A stretch of DNA of 64,000 nucleotides, taken from the NCBI RefSeq assembly GCF_008001235.1, contig NZ_CP040751.1:789001-853000 (forward strand), written 5' to 3'. Positions 16,895 through 25,658 of this stretch are shown here, piece by piece. The notes under the pieces were generated by a model, which ran no database searches, had not been told where the DNA came from, and saw only the letters and a program-made list of their open reading frames with translations. Source of the DNA: Salidesulfovibrio onnuriiensis. Lineage in GTDB: Bacteria > Desulfobacterota > Desulfovibrionia > Desulfovibrionales > Desulfovibrionaceae. The position numbers and the translations under genes were made by a program. How positions within the stretch are numbered: the first letter of the stretch is position 1; each line of letters begins with the position of its first letter.

Positions 16895-17302
16895 CTACGC
16901 CTGGGGCGTTTCCTGAGAGGGGCGGAAAATGAACACGGGCAGTTCCGCCTGGGAAGTCCATTCGCTGCCGCGCTTGGTGGTCACGGACAGGACGTGTCTG
17001 CCTTCCTGGGTCACGGCCAGGCCCGGGAGCTGGAAATTGAGTTTGTGGAGCATGGTACCCGGACTGGCCACTTCCTGCACCCCGAGGGTTTCGATTTTCC
17101 CGTCCGGGTGGGTCAGCTGCAGGGCCACGGTAAAGGGTTCCGCGTCTTCAAGTTCCCACATGCTCCCCACATACAGGGGTGGGAGGGTGGCCGGCAGGTT
17201 CTGGACCACGGCGTGTTCTATGGAACGGATAAAGGAGGTGGCCCCGGTTTCCCGGTCCACAATGACGTCGCTACAGATAAGGGCGTAAAGCAGTCGTGCC
17301 AT
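16895..17302 (-). CDS. DUF6941 family protein
   Basis: The product is 135 residues. The pattern (LLYALICSDVIVDRETGATSF, LYVGSMWELED, GTMLHKLNFQLPGL, VLSVTTKRGSEW) fits the DUF6941 family of uncharacterised, probably beta-rich proteins, recognised from memory. It has no signal peptide, membrane segment or catalytic motif that I can name. Its ATG follows AAAGGAAAGAGC and lies 18 bp after the S24 repressor stop, so the two form one leftward operon. A role connected with what the repressor controls is inferred from this arrangement only. Confidence 0.65.
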   Translation of the reverse strand: MARLLYALICSDVIVDRETGATSFIRSIEHAVVQNLPATLPPLYVGSMWELEDAEPFTVALQLTHPDGKIETLGVQEVASPGTMLHKLNFQLPGLAVTQEGRHVLSVTTKRGSEWTSQAELPVFIFRPSQETPQA

Positions 17303-17320
17303 GCTCTTTCCTTTGGTGGG

Positions 17321-18067
17321 TTATTTTCTGGTCATGTCGCTCCACGCCCATACCACGTTGCCGCCGATGGCGCGGGTGATGTCCCCGTCGTAATCGCGTT
17401 CGAGCCTGTAGGTCATGGGCGGGAATTCCTTGCTGTTGTCGGAATAGAAAATCAGTTCGATGTCGTCGTCCAGGCGCTTGGTGTTGACCCGCTTGACCAT
17501 GACGCCGCCTTCCTGACCGGGCTCGCAGACGAGCATGATCTTTCCGGCCGGGGTGGGGTCTCGGTCGTTGCGGTCCACGAGGACGATATCCCCTGGGTGC
17601 AGGGTCGGGACCATGGACATCTCGTTCTTGCCCACCTGGACCGCCACCAGGTTGGAGCGGAACCGCACGGATTCGTGGTGCCGCCAGACCAGCACCCAGC
17701 TTTCGATCTTGTCTTCGGGGATCAGGCCCGGGCCGGCGGCAACAGGGGATGCGGCCAGGGGGACGGCCAGGTAGTCCTCCGGAACCGGGTCAAAGGATTC
17801 CTCGCCGCTGGAAAGCTTGGTGGGCGAAACAAAACAGACTTCCATGGCCGCGTCCGCCGGTTCGTCGGGGAAGGACACCGCCGCGTCAAGCCCGTCAAGG
17901 ATCTTGCCCAGGGAGTCGGCATTGAGTCCGCGCTCCCGCTTGAGAAAGCGGTTCAGTTGCGAAGGGTCCACTCCCAGTTCGTCGGCCATGCGTTTGTTGT
18001 TGGAGAATCGCCGTCCTTTTCCCACTCGGGCCAGAAGCGCTTCGCGCACATCATCGGTGAAGCCCAT
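17321..18067 (-). CDS. Phage-type repressor with HTH and S24 (LexA/CI-like) peptidase domain
   Basis: The product is about 248 residues. The N-terminal helix-turn-helix lies at residues 20-60 (NKRMADELGVDPSQLNRFLKRE). The C-terminal S24 domain has the nucleophile Ser in NEMSMVPTLHPGDIVLVDR and the general-base Lys in GGVMVKRVN, so the self-cleavage pair is present. Such repressors keep prophage or defence genes silent and are inactivated during the SOS response. ATG 18067 follows AGGGAG at five bases; an upstream ATG at 18142 lies inside the divergent promoter region. It is divergent from the DUF5675 gene, the normal layout of a repressor and its target. Confidence 0.88.
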   Translation of the reverse strand: MGFTDDVREALLARVGKGRRFSNNKRMADELGVDPSQLNRFLKRERGLNADSLGKILDGLDAAVSFPDEPADAAMEVCFVSPTKLSSGEESFDPVPEDYLAVPLAASPVAAGPGLIPEDKIESWVLVWRHHESVRFRSNLVAVQVGKNEMSMVPTLHPGDIVLVDRNDRDPTPAGKIMLVCEPGQEGGVMVKRVNTKRLDDDIELIFYSDNSKEFPPMTYRLERDYDGDITRAIGGNVVWAWSDMTRK

Positions 18068-18087
18068 GTATGCTCCCTTATTCGAGA

Positions 18088-18123
18088 ATTCTTCAGTAGG
18101 GTTAATCATATTTTTGGAAGAAT
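18088..18123. promoter_or_regulatory. Inverted repeat in the divergent control region, candidate repressor operator
   Basis: ATTCTTC (18088-18094) and GAAGAAT (18117-18123) are perfect inverted copies 22 bp apart. A second, overlapping pair, GTCTA (18124-18128) and TAGAC (18161-18165), brackets the rightward promoter. Both lie between the S24 repressor and the DUF5675 gene. Binding by the repressor is inferred from position. Confidence 0.4.
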
Positions 18124-18148
18124 GTCTAAAGCTTTTTGTCAAAACCTA

Positions 18149-18178
18149 TTGACTAACAAATAGACATTTGGCTAATAA
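18149..18178 (+). promoter_or_regulatory. Candidate promoter of the DUF5675 operon
   Basis: TTGACT (18149-18154) and TAATAA (18173-18178) are separated by 18 bp, 36 bp before the preferred ATG 18214. The hexamers are close to consensus. TAGAC of one inverted repeat lies inside the spacer, so a bound repressor would block polymerase. Confidence 0.6.
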
Positions 18179-18213
18179 TGAAACTGCGTGAGGGCACAAC
18201 CCGTGGAGGAATT

Positions 18214-18618
18214 ATGTTGCCAGTAGTGGAAATAACACGACTTGAGGAAGGTGAAGCGGGTACCATCGGCGCGCTTCGATTAAACAAACAATTGATATGT
18301 CTGACTCTTGAGCCTCCCGACAGGGAAAACGCCAGAAATGTGTCAAGTGTTCCGGCACAGCAGTATCGCTGCTCCAGGGTCCGTTCCCCGAAATTCGGGG
18401 AGACGTTCGAGGTCAACGACGTGCCGGGGCGTTCCTCCGTGCTCTTTCATCCGGGGAACGTGGTGGAGGATACCCGGGGGTGTTTTCTTCTCGGCCGGCA
18501 TGTGGGCGCGCTGCGCGGTCGACGGGCCCTGATGGCCTCGGGCGAGGCTTTTCGGGAGTTTCTGGCCCTGCTGGAGGGCGTGGATTCGTTTCATCTGACC
18601 ATACGTGAAGAGTATTAG
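18214..18618 (+). CDS. DUF5675 family protein (phage-associated)
   Basis: The product is about 134 residues. The pattern TIGALRLNKQLICLTLEPPDREN, SSVPAQQYRCSRVRSPKFGETFEV, VPGRSSVLFHPGN and DTRGCFLLGR is that of DUF5675, a family frequent in prophages and possibly a cell-wall or lysis-related enzyme; its activity is unproven. The conserved His in LFHPGN and Cys in RGCFLLG are kept. GTGGAGG before ATG 18214 decides the start. It is the first gene of a two-gene operon driven from the repressor region. Confidence 0.75.
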   Translation: MLPVVEITRLEEGEAGTIGALRLNKQLICLTLEPPDRENARNVSSVPAQQYRCSRVRSPKFGETFEVNDVPGRSSVLFHPGNVVEDTRGCFLLGRHVGALRGRRALMASGEAFREFLALLEGVDSFHLTIREEY

Positions 18619-18627
18619 GGGGCTTTG

Positions 18628-18846
18628 ATGCAACAGCATATATGCCTGAAGGGCGCAAAGGACATTTGCTATGCGGTGGGAGAGAATCCCAAGGAAATAA
18701 CCTCGCTGGTGAAATTGCACGGGTTGCCCGCCTGGAAGCGGGCCAATCGGGGGCAGTGGCGGGCTCTGCCCGAGGATCTGCGGCGCTGGGTGCGGGCTCA
18801 GCGGGACAAGAATATTGGCCGGTATCTGTATGGCGAGATCAGCTGA
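18628..18846 (+). CDS. Small helix-turn-helix protein, excisionase- or AlpA-like
   Basis: The product is 72 basic residues. The layout KDICYAVGENPKEITSLVKL, HGLPAWKRANRGQWRALP, EDLRRWVRAQRDK resembles the winged helix of excisionase, AlpA and terminase-small-subunit-like proteins. It starts nine bases after the DUF5675 stop, with GGGGG upstream. It could be a DNA-binding regulator or a packaging-related protein of the control island. The family assignment is by pattern only. Confidence 0.55.
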   Translation: MQQHICLKGAKDICYAVGENPKEITSLVKLHGLPAWKRANRGQWRALPEDLRRWVRAQRDKNIGRYLYGEIS

Positions 18847-18850
18847 TGTT

Positions 18851-19573
18851 TTAGGAGACCTGGTGGCGTATGCTCCAGGAGCCATTGATGCCGTCCGGCC
18901 TGAGGTCGGGCGGCATTTCTATTCTGACGCCGTTGCCGTCGGTTCGGCCGGTAAGGTGCATGTCGGCGGCGCGGAACGACTGTTCCATGCGCTGTATCCG
19001 GAGCAGGGTGTCGGGTGGCGGTGTTTTGGCGGAGCGCAGGGGCAGGGGGGGGCGAATTTTCGCGGCTCGTGTCTGTAATTCGACTTTCTTTTCTGGTGAA
19101 TGTTTGACAAATGACTTTTCAAAATGAGTTCTTTCGGGAGTTATGTTTGCCGGATGACTTTTTTGTCGTGGTAGTTCCGTGGTGCCCAGCATGGCTACTT
19201 CCATAATTATGGGCTCGGGGGCGGTTTCCAGCGTGGGGCTGGGCAGGGGGGCGATACGAAGGGTTTTCAGGGGGGCGGCGGGCGTATTTTGCTCGGCCAG
19301 CAGGGTTGTCTGCGGCTCCTCAGCCTTGTTTCGATCCGTGTCCGGACCTATGAACCAGGCCAGTTTTTCCTTGATGACCATGTCCGGGGTCTTGTTGTTG
19401 GCTGCCAGCTCATAGGTGTATTCGCCCACGGTGTACACCGTGCCGATATACTGGGCCGGGCCCGTGAGCACGAAACCGCTGGCCCCCAGCAGGGCGCTGA
19501 GCACGAGGCAGCCGGAGAGCGGCAGCACGGTCGTGGCTATGAGTGCGCAGTTGCGCAGGGTGCTCCACTTCAT
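18851..19573 (-). CDS. Lipoprotein of unknown function with DUF3568-like N-terminus
   Basis: The product is 240 residues. It has a lipobox (TTVLPLSGC), followed by a hydrophobic stretch and the segment QYIGTVYTVGEYTYELAANNKTPDMVIKEKLAWFIG. This resembles DUF3568-type lipoproteins and is common in this group. The C-terminal 140 residues are Pro- and Ser/Thr-rich and look disordered. An eight-C run within the frame (19045-19052 region) is read through without a break. It converges with the small HTH gene. The function is unknown. Confidence 0.65.
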   Translation of the reverse strand: MKWSTLRNCALIATTVLPLSGCLVLSALLGASGFVLTGPAQYIGTVYTVGEYTYELAANNKTPDMVIKEKLAWFIGPDTDRNKAEEPQTTLLAEQNTPAAPLKTLRIAPLPSPTLETAPEPIIMEVAMLGTTELPRQKSHPANITPERTHFEKSFVKHSPEKKVELQTRAAKIRPPLPLRSAKTPPPDTLLRIQRMEQSFRAADMHLTGRTDGNGVRIEMPPDLRPDGINGSWSIRHQVS

Positions 19574-19642
19574 GCCCCCATGACAGCAAAAGCCATGCCC
19601 CGTGCGGGATTCGGCAGAAAACCGAAGGGTTGCGAATGCTCT

Positions 19643-21015
19643 TTATTTGCCCCGGAGGCTCGACTGTCGAAGGCTTGACGCCTGCTTGTTGGTGACCAGG
19701 AATGTCAGCCCATAGACCGAGTCCAACAGGTTCCCCCGTGATGGGGAGAGATTGTAGAGCTCCTTGCCCGGTTCCAGCGAAGTGATGACTGTCCGTCCGA
19801 TGACGTGGCGGCCCTCGTCACCGAACATGAATTGGGTTTTGACGCCCCACATGGTCTGGAAGACCACGGGTTCCCCGTCGCGCTCCCCGATGTAGAGCAT
19901 GATGTGGCCCGGCGAACGGATCAGGGTCAGGAACGGGATGCCGTGTTCTCTCAGCGCCCGTTTCTTGTTGGCGCGACCGAGGCCCTTGAGCTCCGTGATG
20001 CTTCCTTCGTTATATTGCTGGCTGGAATTCCTGGGCAGGTAGATGCCGAAGGGGGCCATGAGGTCCATGAGGGTTGCGGAGCAGTCCCTGTCTTCATACA
20101 GGCCCCCCAGCCGTAAGGCCGCCCGAGCATGGCGTTGGCCAGCTTGGCAAAGGTGCGCGGGGTGGCGGGCAGGGGCATGAGCTCGGCATCCGTGCGGCAG
20201 ATGTCCGCCTCCACGGCCACGGCGTTTCCCTGGGCGTCGCGGACGGGAATAAGGGTTTTGAAACAGCCGTTGTCCGGGCGTTGCGCCAGGGGCAAGACCG
20301 TGCCGATGTTGGCGGTGAACCGGAATCGGTCCTGGATGTCGCGTACCGGAACCTCATCCCTGGTGACGGCGATCATGGCCGGGGCGTTGAAGGCGTTCAT
20401 GAATTCGCTGTCGGTCCAGGCGATGTCGCGTACCGGCACCCAGCCGAAGGTGAACCGGGATTCCACGAACACCCATTGCCCGCTTTTGCTGATGTGCTCG
20501 GCCCGGAGCGGAGTTCCCGCCAGCACCTGGGAGTTCTGCATGTAGTCGAAGGGAAAGCCTTCGCCGGGCTTCCGGAAGTCCCAGAACACGGGTTCCCGGG
20601 TGGGCAGGCTGCGCATGCTCGTGTTGGTCACGGCGATGCAGGGGCGGCTCATGCTCGGATAGGCGTCCTTTCGTGCCTCTTCGGCCACCATCCGCATCCA
20701 TTCCGGATTCCGTTTCAGGGTGTTTTGTCCGAAGATTTCCTTGTTCGAATAGTGCGTCAGCGCCCAGTAGGCCGCGTCCTCCTTCACGGGCTGGAAGTCC
20801 GGAGCCCAGGGGCCGTAATGTTTGCGTAGGAACCGTGCGTACATCCCGGCCTGAAGCCCGGGGGAAAGCAGCGGCGCATCGGCGTCGAGGCCGTGGTAGG
20901 CGCCTGCGTCCTGGGGCAGGGTGTCCAGGTCGCGGATCATGCCCGGCCTGGGCATGGCGCAGGCGGAAACTAGCAGAATGGACAGCAGGCAGAAGGCATT
21001 ACAAATATGTTTCAT
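19643..21015 (-). pseudogene. SH3 / NlpC-P60 family lipoprotein hydrolase, frame broken at a six-G tract
   Basis: Two overlapping frames together encode one SH3-NlpC/P60 protein. The first (from ATG 21015) has a lipobox (LLVSACAM), the N-terminal domain of this family and two SH3-like domains (SGQWVFVESRFTFGWVPV), and reaches LGRPYGWG. The second frame supplies the catalytic core LYEDRDCSATLMDL, with the nucleophile Cys, and RSPGHIMLYIG, with the His. The switch lies at six C at 20103-20108 (six G in the coding strand). One added G restores a 457-residue protein reading YGWGGLYEDRDC. It would cleave peptidoglycan peptides in the periplasm. Whether the break is real or a sequencing error cannot be told here. 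Confidence 0.82.
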
Positions 21016-21083
21016 GATTACCTCACGGTACATAAGGGACGAAATCCGGAGTGCTGTCAATGGTCAGCCGAAAACCGCCCCTC

Positions 21084-22418
21084 TTAGAACCCGAAGCGCA
21101 GATAATCCTTGTCGCGGCGGTTGATGAACTGGATATAGCGGTACTGGCCCTTGATCTGGGCCTCCTCCACCATCTTGTATCCCAGGTCCTTGCAGGCCCG
21201 GCATGCGCCTTGGGGCACCTCGATGCCCAGGCAGAGCGGGTTGTTGGTGGACCTGGTCTCGTATTTCATGAGCCCCCGGCAATGCGGGCACTGGTAGACC
21301 ATTTCTATCTGGGCCTCGGAAATGCCGTCCGTATCGTAGTAGATGTCCTTGTGGCGGATGAACCAGTCACCGGAGATGATGCCCTGCTTGGATTTTTCCG
21401 AGCCGTCGAAGGGGGGCGGGGTAAAGTAGAGCTCGGGCAGGGCTTCGCAGAGCTGCTCGATGTAGGCGGTGGTGCGCGCGTCCTGCTTCCACTGCTCCGG
21501 GCTGTAGTCGGGTTCGCGCACCTGGGAGTAGTCCACCCCGGCCATGGCCAGGCAGATGCCCAGGTTCACGTAGGGCAGGGCCCCCTGGATGGCGTATCCG
21601 CCTTCGAGCACGGCGATGTCCGGCTGCAGGATTTCGTTCAGGGCGGCGTATCCCTGGGCCGAGAAATTCATGTTCGTGATGGGGTCGGTGAAGTGGTTGT
21701 CCTGCCCGGCCGAGTTGATGATCAGGTCCGGCTTGAAGTCCTCCAGGATGGGCATGACGATGCGTTCCAGTGCCATAAGGAACCCTTCGTCCGAGGTGTT
21801 GGGCGGCAGGGGGATGTTCAGGGTCCGGCCCATGGCCGCGGGGCCGCCCAGGTCCTGCGGGAAGCCCGTGCCCGGGTACAGGGTTCGGCCGTCCTGGTGC
21901 ATGGAGATGAACAGGGTGTCCGGATCGTGCCAGTAGACGTCCTGGGTGCCGTCGCCGTGGTGGCAGTCCGTGTCGATGATGGCGACGCGCTTGGGCCCGT
22001 AGTGCTCCCGGATCCATTCGATCATGACCGCTTCGATGTTGATGGTGCAGAAACCGCGCGAGCCGTGCACCACCTTCATGGCGTGGTGGCCCGGGGGGCG
22101 CACCAGGGCGAAGCTTTTCCGCCGTTCGCCGGTCATGACCAGCTCTGCGGCGCGGATGGCCCCGCCCGCGGAAACGAGATGGGAGCGGGTGACTACGGAG
22201 CTGGTTTCCGGGAAGCAGAAATGCACGCGTTCGATATCCTCTGTCTCGGCCACTCCTGGTTTGTATTCGCCGATGCCCTCGATGTCGAAGATCCCTTCCT
22301 CGCGAAGTTGGTCCTGGGTATAGAGCAGTCGTTCCTCCCGCTCCGGGTGGGTGGGCGAGATGGACCAGTCAAAGGCCGGGAAAAAAATGATGCCGAGTGT
22401 GTTTTCTGCCTTGAGCAT
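21084..22418 (-). CDS. Histone-deacetylase-like amidohydrolase with C-terminal zinc-ribbon-like domain
   Basis: The product is 444 residues. The HDAC/acetylpolyamine amidohydrolase fold is shown by RPPGHHAMK, the zinc-ligand stretch DTDCHHGDGTQD, SMHQDGRTLYPGTG and SAGQDNHFTDP, with AVLEGGYAI at the end. It would remove acetyl groups from a small amine or protein Lys. A C-terminal tail of about 100 residues has CPHC and CRAC pairs and probably binds zinc. AGGAGA precedes ATG 22418. It follows the hydantoinase/oxoprolinase gene by about 20 bp on the same strand, so the two are probably co-expressed. The substrate is unknown. Confidence 0.87.
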   Translation of the reverse strand: MLKAENTLGIIFFPAFDWSISPTHPEREERLLYTQDQLREEGIFDIEGIGEYKPGVAETEDIERVHFCFPETSSVVTRSHLVSAGGAIRAAELVMTGERRKSFALVRPPGHHAMKVVHGSRGFCTINIEAVMIEWIREHYGPKRVAIIDTDCHHGDGTQDVYWHDPDTLFISMHQDGRTLYPGTGFPQDLGGPAAMGRTLNIPLPPNTSDEGFLMALERIVMPILEDFKPDLIINSAGQDNHFTDPITNMNFSAQGYAALNEILQPDIAVLEGGYAIQGALPYVNLGICLAMAGVDYSQVREPDYSPEQWKQDARTTAYIEQLCEALPELYFTPPPFDGSEKSKQGIISGDWFIRHKDIYYDTDGISEAQIEMVYQCPHCRGLMKYETRSTNNPLCLGIEVPQGACRACKDLGYKMVEEAQIKGQYRYIQFINRRDKDYLRFGF

Positions 22419-22439
22419 GAAGTTCTCCTGATACCGGGC

Positions 22440-24140
22440 CTAGGAGGCGATCTTGCGCACCACGCCGGGACGGACCTGGCATTTGACGCGGATGTTTCGG
22501 CCCACCATGTCGTATCCCTTGACCATGTTGAAGCTGGACGAACTGGTGATCTGCGCGTCCTCGGGCTTCAGGAACACGCCCAGCTTGTCCAGGTGGATGG
22601 TCAGGTTGTTGACCGCGTCCTTGCGAGCGTCCTTTTCCGTGTAGGATGTGGGGATGTTTTCGCGGTGGGAAAGGGAAGGGATGAACAGCACATGGCGTTC
22701 GGTGTCGGCAAAGAGCTCCAGTTCCCAGGTTGTGCGGGTCAGGGCCGCGCCGATGGCGTTGGCCACCGAATAGTTGGAGGGCACGTCCGTGGACAGGCGG
22801 AACTGCTTGAACAGGTCGGCTTTCATGGCCTCGGCAGGGCCACCCATGAGGTAGACCTTGCGGGGCACGACCCGTTTGCCCTCCAGGAGCTCGTGGATGG
22901 TGTACACGGGCTTGGAGTTGATTTCGTCCACCAGCTCCCGCGTGGCCTTGTGAATGGCTCTGGCCGCATATTCCACGGCGGTTTCCGCCAGTTTTTCCGG
23001 GGAAAGGGAGTGCTTTTCCGCAAAGTCGGCAATGGCCTTTTTCGAGGCCTCCATATTGCCCAGGGCGCAGGCCCCGGTGCAGTTGAGCGCGTCGGTGAGG
23101 GTGGGGCGCTGGCCTCCCTGGCACACGGACGGGCCGAGCCGGTGGGGGCCGACCCGGATTTCCTCGCCGATGACCGAAATGGCTGAATCGCCGCCAATGC
23201 CGATGGACTTGACCTTCAGCGCCTGGACCAGGGTGGGGTGCGACCCGATGGAGATGCCGTCGCGTTCCACCAGGGGAGCGCCGTCCGCAAAGACCGCGAT
23301 GTCCGTGGTGGTGCCGCCGATATCCAGAATTACCGAGTCGTGCACGATGTCGCACAGGGCGATGATGCCCATGACGCTGGCCGCCGGGCCGGAAAAAATG
23401 GACTGCACCGGGATCTTGCGCGAGGCCTCCAGGGGCATGGTGCCGCCGTCGGCCTTGAGCATGTTGACCGTGACGTGGGACATGCCCATGTCGTCCAGGG
23501 ACCGGCGCACGGCGGTGGCGAACCCGTTGTAGAGCCGCCAGACCGCGCAGTTGAAATAGGAGGTGGCCACCCGGCGCGGAAAATTGAGCGCCCCGCCCTG
23601 CTCGTGCCCCATGGTCACGAAGTCCGCGCCTTCGCAGGCGCCTTCATCCGTGCATTGGCAGACCATGCGCCGGATCAGGTTCTCGTGGCGCGGGTTGCGG
23701 GTGGAGAATTTGCCCACGGCGGCAAAGACGCGCACCCCGTTTTTTCGGCAGGAGGCAATGGCTTTTTCGGCCTGGCGCATGGGCAGGGCCTTGATCTCGT
23801 TGCCTCGGTGGTCGATGGAGCCGTCCAGCACGTGAAAGTCCCGGCAGGGCTGGAAGTTGTAAGGGTCGATTCCCGGTCCGGCGCTGACCAGCAGCCCCAC
23901 GTCCTCGGTGCGGCCCTCCACGATGGCGTTTGTGGACAGGGTGGTGGACAGGTTGAGCTGCTTGATGAGGGACTGGTCGATGTCCCGCAGGATGATACGC
24001 AGGGCCTCGGTGACCGACGAAAGCAGGTCGTCGTGCTTGGTGGGCACCTTGCAGGAGGCGGCCACCTCCACGCGCGGTCCGCTCAGGTCCAGGGCTACCG
24101 CATCGGTATGCGTTCCCCCCACGTCGATTCCTAGTAACAT
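22440..24140 (-). CDS. Hydantoinase/oxoprolinase (HyuA-like) ATP-dependent hydrolase
   Basis: The product is about 566 residues. It begins with the ATP-binding motif MLLGIDVGGTHTDAVAL, and has the second phosphate motif VILDIGGTTTDIAVF and the adjacent SIGIGGDSA, all hallmarks of HyuA. It matches the A-type subunit only; no HyuB partner is seen. The family opens cyclic amides such as 5-oxoproline or N-methylhydantoin using ATP. CAGGAGACGGC precedes ATG 24140. The coupling with an HDAC-like enzyme suggests a two-step breakdown of an acylated, lactam-type compound, which is inference. Confidence 0.85.
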   Translation of the reverse strand: MLLGIDVGGTHTDAVALDLSGPRVEVAASCKVPTKHDDLLSSVTEALRIILRDIDQSLIKQLNLSTTLSTNAIVEGRTEDVGLLVSAGPGIDPYNFQPCRDFHVLDGSIDHRGNEIKALPMRQAEKAIASCRKNGVRVFAAVGKFSTRNPRHENLIRRMVCQCTDEGACEGADFVTMGHEQGGALNFPRRVATSYFNCAVWRLYNGFATAVRRSLDDMGMSHVTVNMLKADGGTMPLEASRKIPVQSIFSGPAASVMGIIALCDIVHDSVILDIGGTTTDIAVFADGAPLVERDGISIGSHPTLVQALKVKSIGIGGDSAISVIGEEIRVGPHRLGPSVCQGGQRPTLTDALNCTGACALGNMEASKKAIADFAEKHSLSPEKLAETAVEYAARAIHKATRELVDEINSKPVYTIHELLEGKRVVPRKVYLMGGPAEAMKADLFKQFRLSTDVPSNYSVANAIGAALTRTTWELELFADTERHVLFIPSLSHRENIPTSYTEKDARKDAVNNLTIHLDKLGVFLKPEDAQITSSSSFNMVKGYDMVGRNIRVKCQVRPGVVRKIAS

Positions 24141-24376
24141 GCCGTCTCCTGTCTTCGTTGCGGTACGGCCAATGTTTACCACCCCTTGCGGAGCGGAGTC
24201 CATGCCCAAAACGGCAAACGGCATGATTCTCTCGGGGAATGGTTGCTGCGGCTGGGGGAGTTTTTGGAGGATGCCGTAACTCCTTGATTCCGGATTATAT
24301 TTGACCGTGGGCACCCTGAAGTGTATGGGGTATGGAGTTGAACTGTAGCCTGCGACGGAAAATGAACGGGACCGCG

Positions 24377-25651
24377 ATGGGAAAACGATGCGCCGCACTT
24401 GTGCTGTTTATCAGCCTTCTGGCCCTTGCCCCGGCCTGCCTGGCCAAGGGCGAGGTCAAGCCGTATCCCTTTACCGATCCCTATAAGGCCACGGTCTTCG
24501 GAACCCCGCCCGAGATGATCTACCACCCGGCCCGGGTCGGTTTCGTGGCTGAAAAGAGCCTGACCATCAAGGACCGTCATACCCCCGATCTTTTCTGGTA
24601 TGCCGAGGACCTGGACTACAGCATGGTGCTCCAGGACAAGGGCGCCCCACTCATGTTCCTGGTGGCGGGCACGGGAGCCAGGCACAATTCCGCCAAGATG
24701 CGTTTTCTGGCCCAGGTGTTCTACAGCCAAGGTTACCACGTGGTCTGCGTTTCCTCTCCCACGCATTACAATTTCATTGTCAGCGCCTCCCGGTATGCGG
24801 CCGCGGGCTATGTGCCCCACGACGTGGAGGACCTGTACCGGGTCATGCTCTGGTGCAAGGAAGTGGTGGAAAAGCGGCAGCCCGTGACCTCCATTTCCGT
24901 GGGGGGCTATAGCCTCGGCGGCATGCATTCCGCATTCCTGGCCCGCCTGGACAGTCAGCGCGGCGATTTCAAGTTCCGAAAGGTGCTCCTGATCAACCCG
25001 GCCGTGAACCTGTATTCCTCGGCCCTGCGGTTCGATTCCTGGCTTTCGCCCAAGAACACGGGCGGCGAGACCCCGAACCAGATCATCGACAAGTTTTTCC
25101 GCCAGTTCGCGGATTTCTATAAGTCCCGAGAGCTCAAGACTCTGGACAGCGAGGTCCTCTACCAGCTTTCCGACTACCTCAAGGCGTCGGACGCGGACTA
25201 CCGGGTGCTCATCGCCACGGCCTTCCGCATCACCTCCTCCTCCATGGTCTTCACTTCCGACGTCTGCCTCAATGCCGGGTACATCGTGCCCGCGGACAAG
25301 GTCCTGACCAAGTACGATCCCCTGCTTCCGTACATGAATGCGGCCTCGCGCATCCGGTTCGAGGATTATCTGGACGAGTATCTCTACCCCTATCTCCAGT
25401 TCCTGGGGGTGGAGGGCAGCAAGGAGGACGTGATCCGGCGGTGCAGTCTGGAGAGCATCGGGGAGTACCTGAAGGGTGCCGGGAACATCGCGGTGGTGGG
25501 CAACGAGGACGACCCCATCCTGGATGAGGGCAACCTGAATTTTCTGCGGGACACCTTTGGCGACAGGGTCAGGCTTTTCCCGCATGGTGGCCATTGCGGC
25601 AACCTGCAGCATGTGAATTTTGTCAACGCCATGCTTGAGGCGGTCAAGTAG
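24377..25651 (+). CDS. Exported alpha/beta hydrolase (serine hydrolase)
   Basis: The product is about 424 residues with a signal peptide (AALVLFISLLALAPACLA). The nucleophile elbow is SVGGYSLGGMHS; later PHGGHCGN may hold the catalytic His, and NEDDPIL an acid. ATG 24377 and ATG 24362 are both possible starts. The gene sits eight bases before the mlaA-like gene, a frequent pairing, and may process lipid or envelope material in the periplasm. The substrate is unknown. Confidence 0.75.
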   Translation: MGKRCAALVLFISLLALAPACLAKGEVKPYPFTDPYKATVFGTPPEMIYHPARVGFVAEKSLTIKDRHTPDLFWYAEDLDYSMVLQDKGAPLMFLVAGTGARHNSAKMRFLAQVFYSQGYHVVCVSSPTHYNFIVSASRYAAAGYVPHDVEDLYRVMLWCKEVVEKRQPVTSISVGGYSLGGMHSAFLARLDSQRGDFKFRKVLLINPAVNLYSSALRFDSWLSPKNTGGETPNQIIDKFFRQFADFYKSRELKTLDSEVLYQLSDYLKASDADYRVLIATAFRITSSSMVFTSDVCLNAGYIVPADKVLTKYDPLLPYMNAASRIRFEDYLDEYLYPYLQFLGVEGSKEDVIRRCSLESIGEYLKGAGNIAVVGNEDDPILDEGNLNFLRDTFGDRVRLFPHGGHCGNLQHVNFVNAMLEAVK

Positions 25652-25658
25652 GAGCGCC

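Noticed and set aside
21051-23186. Long plus-strand open frame (711 codons) opposite the HDAC and hydantoinase genes
   Set aside because: It is the reverse complement of genes with clear catalytic motifs, has biased, low-complexity composition and no ribosome site; GC-rich DNA makes long shadow frames.
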